Assembly (NCBI GenBank): GCA_013112585.1
Contig: JABFGH010000014.1
Coordinates: 46,235 to 110,234, forward strand
Source of the DNA: Ignavibacteriota bacterium
GTDB lineage: Bacteria > Bacteroidota > Ignavibacteria > Ignavibacteriales > Melioribacteraceae
Length of the DNA: 64,000 bases
Direction of reading: 5' to 3'
Part shown: positions 44,473 through 54,325 of the stretch, piece after piece
How the letters are laid out: each line of letters opens with the position of its first letter
How positions within the stretch are numbered: position 1 is the first letter of the stretch
Position numbers and translations under genes: made by a program
Notes under the pieces: generated by a model
The model's input: the letters and a program-made list of their open reading frames with translations, nothing else
What the model was told of the DNA's origin: nothing
The model's database searches: none

Positions 44473-45246
44473 CTATTCCAAAGTCTGCTCACCGCCGCCA
44501 TTTACAAAAAGAGTTTGTCCGCTCACCCATTCTGAAATAGGTGAAGCAAAATAGAGCATCGCGCCGGCAATATCATCTGCGGTTCCCAGCCTTTTGATTG
44601 GTGTATTAGCCAACATTTTCTCCTCAATCTCCGGAGTTAAAACTCTGTCCAAAGCCGCCGTTCTTGTTGCACCCGGACCAACAGCATTGATGCGAACTTC
44701 CGGACCAAAATCATGAGCCAAGTTTGCAGCCATGTGATTTACAGAAGCTTTTGATGCAGCGTAGGCACTCATATTAGGACTTTTATTTATGCTTGACATT
44801 GAAGTGGTAATGACGATAGAACCATAACCGGCTTTCTTCATGTGCGGCACGCATAATTGGCTTAAACGCCATGCACTAAATACGTTTAAATCAAAAACAC
44901 GTTTAAAGTCATCAACTGATATTTTAAATGGATTTTCGCGTCCGCCACCGCCACCTCCGGCGTTGTTTATTAAAATATGGATTCCGCCTAATTCATTTAC
45001 AGTTGTATCTACTAAGTTTACTAACTCTTCGTCTTTTAGAACATTGCAGGAAACGGCAATTGCATTAACTCCCAATTCTTGAATTTCTTTTGCTGTTTTT
45101 TCTGCTTCTTCTAAATTATAATCTCCAATAGAAATGCTTGCTCCGTGCTTAGCCAAAAGCAAAGCAGTTGCTTTGCCAATTCCATTTGCACCGCCTGTTA
45201 CTATTGCGGTTTTTCCTTCTAAGTTAAACAAATCTGATTTGTTCAT
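44473..45246 (-). CDS. Short-chain dehydrogenase/reductase (classical SDR)
   Basis: 257 aa from ATG 45246, which has AGGTG upstream (an in-frame GTG lies two codons earlier). Classical SDR motifs: TGGANGIGKA cofactor loop, NNAGG, catalytic Ser in TTSMSS, YAASK with Tyr and Lys, and the C-terminal GQTLFVNGG. The Asp at the end of strand 2 (IGDYN) favours NAD(H). Substrate cannot be told. A run of six glycines (AGGGGGGR) after NNAG is unusual. Confidence 0.9.
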   Translation of the reverse strand: MNKSDLFNLEGKTAIVTGGANGIGKATALLLAKHGASISIGDYNLEEAEKTAKEIQELGVNAIAVSCNVLKDEELVNLVDTTVNELGGIHILINNAGGGGGGRENPFKISVDDFKRVFDLNVFSAWRLSQLCVPHMKKAGYGSIVITTSMSSINKSPNMSAYAASKASVNHMAANLAHDFGPEVRINAVGPGATRTAALDRVLTPEIEEKMLANTPIKRLGTADDIAGAMLYFASPISEWVSGQTLFVNGGGEQTLE

Positions 45247-45374
45247 TTTCACCTGTTTTCAATTATTACAATATCTTCTTTTTGAAATGGATAGATATTT
45301 AGTTTGGAATCATAATTATTTTTGAACTTTTCTGAAAATCACATATTTAATAACCTTTATTTTTTAAGGTTATT

Positions 45375-46013
45375 TTACTCACTCCACTCTTTCTGAATAT
45401 CTTTTTCAAGCTCTTCGAACCTCTCCCTTAATCCTGATGATAGTTCTTTTGCAACTTTGTGCAATTTTCTCAATTGAAATGAAAAATAGATACTGAACAA
45501 TCCGGAAAAAAGAAAACTAAGACTTATTAAAATGACAGCACTCAATCCGGCAAGGATGGGATTCCATAATAGCACAAAGGAAAACAGTGTTCCTAAAATA
45601 CCGAATGCCAACAGCCAGCCCCAATTACTACTTCCATATTTTTTAATATCAAGAGCAAAACTAAAAGCTGCAATGGAACGGAAAAGGATAACGAAACCTA
45701 TATAAAAAGCAAGTGCAGCCATCGATATAGAAGGGCTTATCAACAGCAAAACACCTACAACAAAAGTGAAAATACCAAATGCTAAAGTCCAGCCCCAATT
45801 ATCTAATTGCTCTTTGTTTGCTATGGAAAAAATAATTTCCGAAAGCCCGCTAAACAGAAGGGATAGACTAAATAGAATAGCTAAAGCCAGGAAAGAACTT
45901 ACCGGTGAGATAAATGCAATAATACTAACAACTAAAAATAATATTCCTACAAATAACGGAATGTACCAAAGTTTAACTGCATCTTTAATGGTTTTTAAAA
46001 ATAGTGCTTGCAT
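45375..46013 (-). CDS. HdeD-like/DUF308 membrane protein
   Basis: 212 aa with six predicted transmembrane helices arranged as three repeats of an LAFGI-F / SLSLLFSGL-SEI pair. NWGWTLAFGIFTFVVG and NWGWLLAFGILGTLFS are the clearest internal repeat. A charged C-terminal helix follows. HdeD proteins contribute to acid resistance in E. coli; here only the family is certain. GGAGG lies 10 nt before the ATG. Confidence 0.87.
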   Translation of the reverse strand: MQALFLKTIKDAVKLWYIPLFVGILFLVVSIIAFISPVSSFLALAILFSLSLLFSGLSEIIFSIANKEQLDNWGWTLAFGIFTFVVGVLLLISPSISMAALAFYIGFVILFRSIAAFSFALDIKKYGSSNWGWLLAFGILGTLFSFVLLWNPILAGLSAVILISLSFLFSGLFSIYFSFQLRKLHKVAKELSSGLRERFEELEKDIQKEWSE

Positions 46014-46392
46014 AGTGTTATAACCTCCATGTTAATACCTGTTCTAATTATAATTAAAAAGATTATTTTTTTTCTAATGAAGTATATAATTAAAATTGTT
46101 ATGTTTAGCCTACTGATAAAGGGCTAACCCGCTATCGTAAATTTCAGTTTCTTTTTAAAGATGAGCTTTATCGGAAATTTTCAGCATTAGTTTTATTTCA
46201 AAGTATTTTACTTGAAGGCTGTGAATTACCTTTAACTCTTTTATGTGGATTGGTAATATAAGCATATTCACATACATGAACAGGGTTTTAATACTTTATT
46301 AGTTTTGTTATTTTTTAACTGATAATAAAATTAAATTCTATCTGCAGTCTCACTTTAATTTATTCAATTTCAATTTAGAGTCATTCTACATC
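46014..46392. other. 379-bp divergent intergenic region
   Basis: Lies between the DUF308 gene (minus) and a plus-strand envelope gene, so it must hold promoters for both. AT-rich. I see no repeat, RNA or coding frame I can support. Confidence 0.5.
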
Positions 46393-47001
46393 ATGGATAT
46401 TAAAAGAAATATTAATTTAAAGGAATTGAGAATATTACTAATCATAATATTAATTTCATCAAATTCAATATTTGCAAATTCAGAAATTTCCAATGATGCA
46501 GATAGTACAAATGTGCACAACAAACCAAATATCCATCTTACCTTTGAATGGCTTTTGATTCAGATGATTCCAAGTCCTGAATGGGTCAAAAATAATGATA
46601 AATTTTCTTTTGGAATGCAGTGGCAAATTACGCCTCTGCTATACTCATTTGGAATAAATAAGAATGTAAATCCATGGAGAAGTTTTATTATTGATCCGGT
46701 AAAAAGACAAAGCGGCTCAGCCGAATTTTTTCTTAGTCCCGAATACTTAAATTTAGCATCATCCTTCAAAAATAAATGGCTTTTTAGAACGGGAGTGCGA
46801 TTGTATTTTCCTTTATGGCATCGAGGTGAATATTTATCTTATTCAATTTCTTCATCTTATTTTAATTTTAATGGTCAAAATGGAATTAGTTATGAAGCAG
46901 GTATTTATATGTTTGCAGGTATCTTGGGATTTCAAACAACCTACTCCCCTGCCTTCAAAAACTCGGAATGGATTTTTACTTTTCGAATAAGATATTTTTA
47001 A
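46393..47001 (+). CDS. Hypothetical exported protein
   Basis: 202 aa. N-terminal signal segment at about residues 13-29 (LLIIILISSNSIFAN). The mature part is aromatic-rich and strand-like (FSFGMQWQITPLLYSFGI, LSYSISSSYFNFNG, FQTTYSPAF) and ends in FTFRIRYF, as outer-membrane barrels do. No named family recognised. It ends 1 bp before the MBL-fold gene, so the two form an operon. Confidence 0.68.
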   Translation: MDIKRNINLKELRILLIIILISSNSIFANSEISNDADSTNVHNKPNIHLTFEWLLIQMIPSPEWVKNNDKFSFGMQWQITPLLYSFGINKNVNPWRSFIIDPVKRQSGSAEFFLSPEYLNLASSFKNKWLFRTGVRLYFPLWHRGEYLSYSISSSYFNFNGQNGISYEAGIYMFAGILGFQTTYSPAFKNSEWIFTFRIRYF

Positions 47002-47002
47002 T

Positions 47003-47959
47003 TTGAAACAATTGATGAAATTAATAATTAAATATATTGCGTTTTCCTTACTCTCATTTTTTTTAATGAGTTCATGTACGCCTGTAAAATCAACCTATAA
47101 TTCTTTCAGCAGTATTGTGCAGTCAATGTTTAACTCGACGCAGATAGTTGAAAATAAAATTAAGGACCCATTCTTGGCTGATACAAAATTAGCAGTTCTC
47201 TGGATAGGTCATTCGACAGTATTAATTCAAATGGGGGATAAATTTATTTTAACCGACCCGCTATTTACGGGTACACATGCCCTGCTTTCAAAGCGTTTAG
47301 TGGAGCCCGGTATAGAGCCGCAAGATTTGCCTGATATTGATATAACATTACTTTCCCATTTACATATGGATCATCTATCATTCGGCTCATTAAATTTAAT
47401 TGAATCAAAAATTAAAAAATTTATTCTCCCCGAAAATGCGCTGGCATATCTTCCTAAATATGATTTTAAGTGCAGAGAAATAAAATGGTGGGAAACCATA
47501 ATTTATGATGGAGTAAAAATATCAGCTACTCCCCTTGTTCACAATGGCTGGAGGTATGGAATTGATCAAGCATGGATGAAAAAGAGTTACGGCGGGTATA
47601 TTATCTCGTATGATGATATTACTATTTTCTTTGCCGGTGATACTGCTTATGACGAAGATTTATTTCTTGAAATTGGAAAACAATTTAATGATATAGATTT
47701 AGTTATTCTTCCAATTTCTCCTATTCATCCCAGGGAATATAGTAAGGCACGTCATACCGATCCAAAAGAAGCACTGCAAATATTTTATGATTTAAACGCT
47801 GATTATATGATGCCGATTCATTACGATACTTTTGCTGAATCATATGATACTCTGGGTGAAGCGGAAAGCTTATTACGCAGAGAAATGCTGACTAATAATT
47901 TAACAGAAGAACAAATAAAAATATTTAAAATCGGTGAACAGAAAGTTATTATTAAATAG
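47003..47959 (+). CDS. MBL-fold metallohydrolase lipoprotein (UlaG/NAPE-PLD-like)
   Basis: 318 aa from TTG 47003; ATG 47015 is an equally possible start and keeps the full signal peptide and lipobox (LMSSC). The metallo-beta-lactamase fold is complete: WIGHSTVLIQ, the metal motif HLHMDHLS, LVHNGWRYG, FAGDTAYD and IHYDTF. It resembles the UlaG/RomA/NAPE-PLD branch, which includes phospholipase D-type and lactonase enzymes. Being lipid-anchored it acts outside the inner membrane, perhaps on lipids (inference). Coupled to the upstream barrel-like gene. Confidence 0.86.
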   Translation: MKQLMKLIIKYIAFSLLSFFLMSSCTPVKSTYNSFSSIVQSMFNSTQIVENKIKDPFLADTKLAVLWIGHSTVLIQMGDKFILTDPLFTGTHALLSKRLVEPGIEPQDLPDIDITLLSHLHMDHLSFGSLNLIESKIKKFILPENALAYLPKYDFKCREIKWWETIIYDGVKISATPLVHNGWRYGIDQAWMKKSYGGYIISYDDITIFFAGDTAYDEDLFLEIGKQFNDIDLVILPISPIHPREYSKARHTDPKEALQIFYDLNADYMMPIHYDTFAESYDTLGEAESLLRREMLTNNLTEEQIKIFKIGEQKVIIK

Positions 47960-48320
47960 AAATGTCAACTGTAAATCGATTAAAGAAATTTTTGTAAAGA
48001 TTTTTATCTAATTCATATATTTTATTTTTAAGTATCAAATTTATTAGTTAGTTTTTGAATCAATATTCTATTTTTTACTATGAATTTAATAACTAAAAAT
48101 AACCGCTCAAATTTATTTTCTCATTACTTAAACTTCCCAAAGTTATACCAGACTAACTGGCAGAACAATTAACTTTTATAATCAAAGATTTAGATTTCTG
48201 TTAATAGAAAATCTGTTTCCCATGTTATATCTAAATTTGATAACAGGTTAAAACGAAAATAAAGAGATAAAATAAATTGTAAGAAAATGAGTTTGGTGAA
48301 AGTTTTAAAGTATAGAAATT
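47960..48320. other. Intergenic region before the second dispersed repeat
   Basis: AT-rich, no gene seen. Together with the repeat at 48321-48408 it forms the 470-bp leader of the citrate lyase row, where its promoter should lie. Confidence 0.5.
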
Positions 48321-48408
48321 GCACACAGATGACGCTGATAAAGCTGATTTTCACAGATTTAAATCTGTGTTTATCAGTTCGATCTGTGTCATCTGCGTTC
48401 TATTAAAA
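48321..48408. repeat. Dispersed palindromic repeat, copy 2
   Basis: GCACACAGATGACGCTGATA on the left pairs with GATCTGTGTCATCTGCG on the right, around CACAGATTTAAATCTGTG, itself a palindrome. Same vocabulary and length as 41351-41440. It ends about 20 bp before the citDE start codon and could fold in the mRNA leader. Confidence 0.75.
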
Positions 48409-48429
48409 ATTAAAATTGGTTAATCAATT

Positions 48430-49659
48430 ATGAAAAACACAATTACAAAAGGTATCGCCGGACAGCGCGGTACAAAAGTTCGCTCCGATTGCTACATCGA
48501 AATTACTCCCAAATCATCAGGCGGAATTAAACTCGACTTTAAAAGTAAAGTTGATGTTATGTATGGAGATAACATAAAGGATCAGATTTTTGAAATGTGC
48601 AGATTCTTCTATTTTCGTCATGCTGATATTTTAATAGAAGATTACGGCGCACTCCCCTTTACAATTGCCGCACGATTTGAACTTGCTTTAAAACGTTTGT
48701 TCCCTAAGAGCACAGCAGAGTATTTGCTTCCCATGCACAAGAATAATAATTATAAAACAAGTTTCAGTCGATTGCGCAGGAGCAGATTGTATTTGCCGGG
48801 CAATGAACCAAAATTTTTTCCTAATGCAGGACTTCATGAACCTGATGGAATTATTTTGGATCTTGAAGACAGCGTTGCTCCTACAGAAAAAGATTCTGCT
48901 CAACTACTTGTCCGCAATGCACTTAGATCAATTGATTTTTACGGTTCAGAAAGAATGGTACGTATTAACCAACTGCCGCAAGGTTTAGATGATTTGAAAT
49001 ATATCGTTCCGCATAATGTTCATGTTATTCTAATTCCAAAATGCGAAAGTGCTGAGCAAATTAATGATGTTGAAGAGGAAGTAAACAGAATTAGGAAAAA
49101 ACACAAAATCAAAAATGAAATTTATTTTATGCCGATAATTGAAAGTGCAAAAGGAGTAGTAAATTCATTTGAGATTGCCGCTGCTTCAAAAAACATTATT
49201 GCCTTAGCAGTCGGTTTAGAAGATTACACTGCCGACATTGGAACACAGAGAACCGATGAGGGTAAGGAAAGCTTTTTTGCACGTAGTCAAATTATTAATG
49301 CTGCAAAGGCTGCTCACATTCAGGCAATCGATACAGTCTATTCTGATGTAACCAACATGGAAGGTTTGCGCGATAGCGTAATTGAAGCAAAAGGATTAGG
49401 CTTTGAAGGGAAAGGCTGCATCCATCCCCGCCAAATTAAAGTAGTGCATGAAGCAATGGCTCCAACCGAAAATGAAATTGATAAAGCAAAAAAAATAGTT
49501 TTAGCATTTGATGAAGCAAAATCTAAAGGTATTGGTGTTGTATCAATCGGCAGCAAAATGATTGACGCACCGGTAGTTAAAAGAGCGCAAAGGACAATTG
49601 AATTAGCATTATTGAATAAAATTATTCCGGGTAACTGGAGAAAGGAAATTGAAAAGTAA
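48430..49659 (+). CDS. citDE: Citrate lyase gamma-beta fusion (CitD-CitE)
   Basis: 409 aa that join two citrate lyase subunits normally separate. Residues 1 to about 95 match the acyl carrier protein CitD (GIAGQRGTKVRSDCYIEI, VMYGDNIKDQIFEM, LPFTIAARFELALKRLFP); the Ser in VRSD is in the place of the prosthetic-group serine. Residues about 115-400 are CitE, the citryl-ACP lyase (RSRLYLPGNEPKF, DGIILDLEDSV, GLEDYTADIG, GCIHPRQI). It cleaves citryl-ACP to oxaloacetate and acetyl-ACP. The TonB receptor starts 24 bp later and citF follows. No citC, citX or citG for activation is in view. Confidence 0.88.
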   Translation: MKNTITKGIAGQRGTKVRSDCYIEITPKSSGGIKLDFKSKVDVMYGDNIKDQIFEMCRFFYFRHADILIEDYGALPFTIAARFELALKRLFPKSTAEYLLPMHKNNNYKTSFSRLRRSRLYLPGNEPKFFPNAGLHEPDGIILDLEDSVAPTEKDSAQLLVRNALRSIDFYGSERMVRINQLPQGLDDLKYIVPHNVHVILIPKCESAEQINDVEEEVNRIRKKHKIKNEIYFMPIIESAKGVVNSFEIAAASKNIIALAVGLEDYTADIGTQRTDEGKESFFARSQIINAAKAAHIQAIDTVYSDVTNMEGLRDSVIEAKGLGFEGKGCIHPRQIKVVHEAMAPTENEIDKAKKIVLAFDEAKSKGIGVVSIGSKMIDAPVVKRAQRTIELALLNKIIPGNWRKEIEK

Positions 49660-49683
49660 AACTCTAATTATTGAGAGGGCAAA

Positions 49684-52323
49684 ATGAAAAATAATATTCT
49701 GACAATTTTGGTACTCATTCTTATTTCATTAAATCTTTTTGCTCAGCAAAATGAGGATGGAGGATTTAATGATGGATTATCTCAAGTAAATATTTATTTC
49801 ACTCAATCGGATATTCGAACTCTGGCTGATAGAAATTTAAATAGTATTCTATCCTTTTATCCTGGTGTTGATTTTAGATGGAATAACCTCTACATACGAG
49901 GCTCCAATCCTGAAGCAAATGTTTATATAATTGATGGGATACCGTTTAACTTTTATGACGGAGATGCTGTTTTCCGTCTTCCTTTTCAAACATGGGAAAG
50001 TATAAATCTTTTAAAAAGTAATTTGAAAGCTTCATATGGTTATGGAGAAAATGTTATTGAGCAAAACATTAGGATTCCGAATAATGAATTAAATATTGAT
50101 GTAGAATATCTTACAGACAACGTTTCATTAAAATCAAGAGGAAACTCATTTGATGGTCAGAAACGATTTGGGGCTCACTGGTTTGGATACAGTAATTTTA
50201 ATGCCTCTGTAACAGCACCAATTTATAAAGATCACATTTCGCTTTTCGGTAATGTAAACTATCAATTTCATAGAGACAAAAGTCCGCAAAATTATCCTGG
50301 AATAGATATTGGTCCGGTTACTGATCTAACAAGTGGTGACGTTGTTGATCTAACATACCCTGCCGGCAGCTTATTAAAGAACTCTCTGGAAACATATAAT
50401 TTCACTGGTAAAGTACTTTTCAATTTTAATCCGTTTAGATTTGACATAACCGGACACTATTCTGATCAATTACAATTTGACCCCTTCAATAATTCAAGAG
50501 TCACTGGAAATATTGCAAACCTGTTAAATACATTTAGAATTGAAGAAGAAAAAATTCAAAAGTATTTTATTAATGCCACTTTTTCCCACCAAGTCTCAGA
50601 AGTAATTTCTTATGATATAAAAGCTAGTTACTCGAAATATTCAAAAGATGAATATGATCCTATTCTAAAAAATAATTTTCTTGGATATGGAGATAGCGTA
50701 GCAAACGCAGATGCAGGCGTATTTTGGGTAAGAGGACCAAGTGATAATAGAGGAAGATTTCAACAGCCGAGTTTGTTAAACTTATTTGATTTTTTATTTA
50801 ATCCGGCAGGGAAGGTCGTATCGGGCTATAACAAGTTTTCAGATGAAAGATTGTACTTCGCTGGTCATTTTTTAGTAAATACAACCAAGCAGCTTTCAAT
50901 ACAATTAGGGCTGGAATACACACAAAATGAAATTAGAAAATTAAATTATTCCAATCAGACATTACTTTCCTTACCTGCTTATTTATCTGCAAATAATTTC
51001 TTAAATGATAATGATCCATTTAAAGTTCCGGATGAACAAATTTATATAAATCGCGGTGTAAATAATTTTGGTTACGATTTTATGGGCGATGAATCCGATG
51101 GAGGAACTTCACAAGATTTTTCTGGACCACAAGAACCGTCAATTTTTAGCGCTTCAGCTAGCGGAGAGTATTATTTAAAGAATTTTATATTTTCTGCTGG
51201 ACTTAGATTAGATAACTATCAATTTGATACTTGGAAATTGAAAGACCCCACTAGACCGGAATTATCATTTGCGAGATCCACCGGAGAAATACTTCCCGAA
51301 GGAATATTGTTTTCCGAAAGTACAACTGAATTGAGTCCGCGAATAAATATTGAATATTTTATTCGAAACCAATATGGTGCATCGCTTTCATTTAATCAAT
51401 TTAGTTATTCACCAAATTTGTACTCCAGCAATAATAGCCTTAATTTTGCGTCACATCAACTAAGGAGTGGATCCGAAATAACACTGCCGGTGGCAGCAGC
51501 GGATGCCCTGCCAATTAAAACAACAAACCTTGATTTATCTTTTAATTATAATTTTAATAATTATGCATTTGTTCAATTAGTTTTATTTTATAAAGATTTG
51601 CAAAACTTACAGTTATTTAATAAACAGAATGTTGCACAAGAGTCTTTTTTTAGTGACTATAATATTCTCACTCAAAATGGCAGTTTAATTATTAGAGGAA
51701 TCGAATTTGAAATGGCATTCAGAATTGGTGATAATTTTGGATTTAATGGGAACTCAACATTCCAAACTAGTAATAATTTTGGAATCTATATTCCGGAGAA
51801 GATAAATCTATTGTACTTTTATAATTTTGTAAATGACAAAAACCTAATTTTGAACAAATTGAAAATGTCTTTACAATTTATTTATAATAGTGGAAGAAAA
51901 TTTGTCACTGGTAGTATGGGTCCAGAATTAGAAGGTGATGCAAGGGACAGACAACCAATATCACCCATTGATGATAATTACTTACCATATTTTTTTCAGG
52001 TAAATTTTAAAATTGATAAAAGAATTTCAATTTCAGAATTATTCAAAATTAATGTTTATTTAGATGTTATTAATTTATTTGATACTAAAAACTTATTAGA
52101 AGCATTTTTAAGAACAGGCACAGACGATGATGATGGATATTTATCCAGCGCACGCGGTGGACAATTAATAGAAACATTTGGACCAATTTATGAAAAAGTT
52201 TACCGAGCCATGAATATTGATTATAAAGAACAGTTCTTTCAAGCTTATAATCAATTAGGGCGTCACAGAGCCTTTTACGGACCCCCAAGACAAATAAGAT
52301 TTGGAATTAGATTAGAATATTAG
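49684..52323 (+). CDS. TonB-dependent outer-membrane receptor in the citrate lyase row
   Basis: 879 aa behind a GAGAGGG ribosome site. Signal peptide 1-21. A plug domain (NLNSILSFYPGVDFRWNN, LYIRGSNPEANVYIIDGIP) follows, then a long barrel with an outer-membrane C-terminus (IRFGIRLEY). No N-terminal carboxypeptidase-like domain. It sits 24 bp after citDE and 36 bp before citF on the same strand, so it is probably transcribed with them. A tricarboxylate or metal-citrate substrate is a reasonable inference but is not proven by sequence. Confidence 0.84.
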   Translation: MKNNILTILVLILISLNLFAQQNEDGGFNDGLSQVNIYFTQSDIRTLADRNLNSILSFYPGVDFRWNNLYIRGSNPEANVYIIDGIPFNFYDGDAVFRLPFQTWESINLLKSNLKASYGYGENVIEQNIRIPNNELNIDVEYLTDNVSLKSRGNSFDGQKRFGAHWFGYSNFNASVTAPIYKDHISLFGNVNYQFHRDKSPQNYPGIDIGPVTDLTSGDVVDLTYPAGSLLKNSLETYNFTGKVLFNFNPFRFDITGHYSDQLQFDPFNNSRVTGNIANLLNTFRIEEEKIQKYFINATFSHQVSEVISYDIKASYSKYSKDEYDPILKNNFLGYGDSVANADAGVFWVRGPSDNRGRFQQPSLLNLFDFLFNPAGKVVSGYNKFSDERLYFAGHFLVNTTKQLSIQLGLEYTQNEIRKLNYSNQTLLSLPAYLSANNFLNDNDPFKVPDEQIYINRGVNNFGYDFMGDESDGGTSQDFSGPQEPSIFSASASGEYYLKNFIFSAGLRLDNYQFDTWKLKDPTRPELSFARSTGEILPEGILFSESTTELSPRINIEYFIRNQYGASLSFNQFSYSPNLYSSNNSLNFASHQLRSGSEITLPVAAADALPIKTTNLDLSFNYNFNNYAFVQLVLFYKDLQNLQLFNKQNVAQESFFSDYNILTQNGSLIIRGIEFEMAFRIGDNFGFNGNSTFQTSNNFGIYIPEKINLLYFYNFVNDKNLILNKLKMSLQFIYNSGRKFVTGSMGPELEGDARDRQPISPIDDNYLPYFFQVNFKIDKRISISELFKINVYLDVINLFDTKNLLEAFLRTGTDDDDGYLSSARGGQLIETFGPIYEKVYRAMNIDYKEQFFQAYNQLGRHRAFYGPPRQIRFGIRLEY

Positions 52324-52359
52324 AAATTATATTTATTCATTTAACATAAAGAAGAAATT

Positions 52360-53916
52360 ATGAAATTAGTAAAAAACGCAGCAGGCAGAATGGTGCCTAC
52401 ACAGGTAAACAAATTAAAACTTACTCCGTACAAAGAAATTGGTAAATTCAGACCGAAGGGAAATAAAGCAAAACCTCCAATCCGCACATGTGCTGACTAT
52501 CCTGATGACGGAAACAAAGTTGTAAAAAACCTGAAGGAAGCATTAAAAAAAGCCGGACTAAAAGATGGAATGACAATTTCAACCCACCATCATTTACGTA
52601 ATGGCGATGTGCTTACAAACCAACTCTTTGATACAATAAAATCGATGGGAATAAAAAATATTAGATGGTATCCTAGCGCCTCTTTCCCTTGCCATGAGCA
52701 TTTAATAAAATATTTAAAAGATGGAACAATTCATCATATTGAAGGAAGTATGAATGGACCGTTAGGCAGGTTCACTTCTCACGGGAAAATGAAGGGCGTT
52801 GGTATTTTACGTTCTCACGGCGGAAGATACCAAGCTGTGCAAGATGGTGAAGTACATATTGATATTGCAGTAATTGCCGCCCCAACTGCCGATCCATTCG
52901 GAAATGCAACCGGCGATAGGGGTCCAGCTGCTTGCGGCTTACTCGGTTTTGCACTTGCAGATTCAGAGTATGCTGATAAGGTTGTTGTTGCAACTGATAA
53001 CTTAGTCCCCTTCCCTTGTGTGCCATGGCAAATTCAAGGCAACAATGTGGATTTTGTTGTTGAGGTTGACACACTCGGCGATCCTTCTAAAATTGTATCA
53101 GGGACAACACAGGTTACTAGAAGTCCCGATAGATTATTGATTGCCGAATATGTTGCACGCTTTATTGAAGATGCCGGAATATTAAAAGACGGATTTTCAA
53201 TGCAGGCAGGTGCAGGCGGCACAAATTTAGCTTTTGCACTTTTTCTAAAAGAGCGAATGAAAGCGCAAGGTGTGAAAGCAAGATTCATTCGCGGAGGCAG
53301 TACACAATATTTAGTTCAGATGCTCGAGGAAGGTTTAACAGATTACATTTTAGATGGACAAACATTTGATCTTGAAGGCGTCCGATCGATGAGAGAAAAT
53401 GCAAACCATGTTAACACAAGTCCCTTTACCAGCTACAACTTTCATGGTAAAGGTAATTTTGCTTCCATAGTTGATACTGCTGTGTTGGGAGCAACCGAAG
53501 TAGATATTAATTTTAATGCGAATGTCGCTACTCACTCCGATGGTTATCTTCTACATGGAATAGGCGGCTGGCAGAATTGTCTTTTTTCAAAATGTACGAT
53601 ACTTGCGATACCCTCCTTCAGAGATAGGATACCGGTTATTGTTGATGAAGTAACAACATTATGCGGACCTGGAGAATTGATTGATGTAATTATCACCGAA
53701 CGGGGAATTGCAATAAATCCTAAACGAAAAGATCTTCTAAAAGCTGTTAAAAATTCTGATCTCCCGATCAAACCGATAAAACAGATTTATGAAGAAGTTA
53801 ACCAGCTTTGCGGAGGTGCTCCGGCAAAACCGAAGATCAATAAAAATAAAGTTGTTGCAATAATTAAATGGGTTGACGGAACTGTAATTGATTCGGTATT
53901 TGAAGTGAAACAATAA
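52360..53916 (+). CDS. citF: Citrate lyase alpha subunit (citrate:acetyl-ACP transferase)
   Basis: 518 aa, normal CitF length. It swaps acetyl-ACP for citryl-ACP. Hallmarks: DGMTISTHHHLRNGD, GSMNGPLGRFTSHGKMKG, RSHGGRYQAVQDGEV, AGAGGTNLAFALFLKE, and the C-terminal DEVTTLCGPGELIDVIITE. Together with the CitDE fusion this makes a complete three-function lyase. A dedicated acetate-activating enzyme (acs) lies 2 kb away, convergent. Confidence 0.94.
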   Translation: MKLVKNAAGRMVPTQVNKLKLTPYKEIGKFRPKGNKAKPPIRTCADYPDDGNKVVKNLKEALKKAGLKDGMTISTHHHLRNGDVLTNQLFDTIKSMGIKNIRWYPSASFPCHEHLIKYLKDGTIHHIEGSMNGPLGRFTSHGKMKGVGILRSHGGRYQAVQDGEVHIDIAVIAAPTADPFGNATGDRGPAACGLLGFALADSEYADKVVVATDNLVPFPCVPWQIQGNNVDFVVEVDTLGDPSKIVSGTTQVTRSPDRLLIAEYVARFIEDAGILKDGFSMQAGAGGTNLAFALFLKERMKAQGVKARFIRGGSTQYLVQMLEEGLTDYILDGQTFDLEGVRSMRENANHVNTSPFTSYNFHGKGNFASIVDTAVLGATEVDINFNANVATHSDGYLLHGIGGWQNCLFSKCTILAIPSFRDRIPVIVDEVTTLCGPGELIDVIITERGIAINPKRKDLLKAVKNSDLPIKPIKQIYEEVNQLCGGAPAKPKINKNKVVAIIKWVDGTVIDSVFEVKQ

Positions 53917-53988
53917 TATTATTTACCGGATTAGAAAACGACCGATCCGGATTATTTTTTTCAAAATATAAACATTAGTGAGGTAGGA

Positions 53989-54294
53989 ATGGAAAAGTTA
54001 GTAAATCAGCTAAAGACTAACTCGTATATAATAATTGTACTAGCTATACTTTCTCTCACATGGCTTCTAATAGATTATTTTTTGCTTAAGGGAATTTTAG
54101 CTGATAATAACATTGCCCTAAACTACAATTGGATTTTAATTACTATCAGTATAGTCGTAGTTGTATTATTTCATTTGTGGGTGTTCATTTTGGTTTTTTA
54201 TAGTTTAAGGGTGGTAATAAGATTTAAGTCGGAGTTGAGGAAGGCAAAAATAAAAGAAGAAAGTAAAGAAGGTGATAACGAAGTTTTAGAATAA
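53989..54294 (+). CDS. Small two-span membrane protein
   Basis: 101 aa behind AGGTAGGA. Two hydrophobic segments (about 12-33 and 47-72) and a charged C-terminal tail (RFKSELRKAKIKEESKE). No family recognised. It follows citF by 72 bp on the same strand, and could be a late member of that unit. Confidence 0.65.
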   Translation: MEKLVNQLKTNSYIIIVLAILSLTWLLIDYFLLKGILADNNIALNYNWILITISIVVVVLFHLWVFILVFYSLRVVIRFKSELRKAKIKEESKEGDNEVLE

Positions 54295-54325
54295 CTAAAA
54301 AAAGTATCACCTTCTGTAAATTACA

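Noticed and set aside
54268..54322. Inverted repeat AGAAGGTGAT/ATCACCTTCT as a terminator
   Set aside because: The 10-bp stem is perfect but has no T-run after it on either strand. It may be chance or a weak fold.
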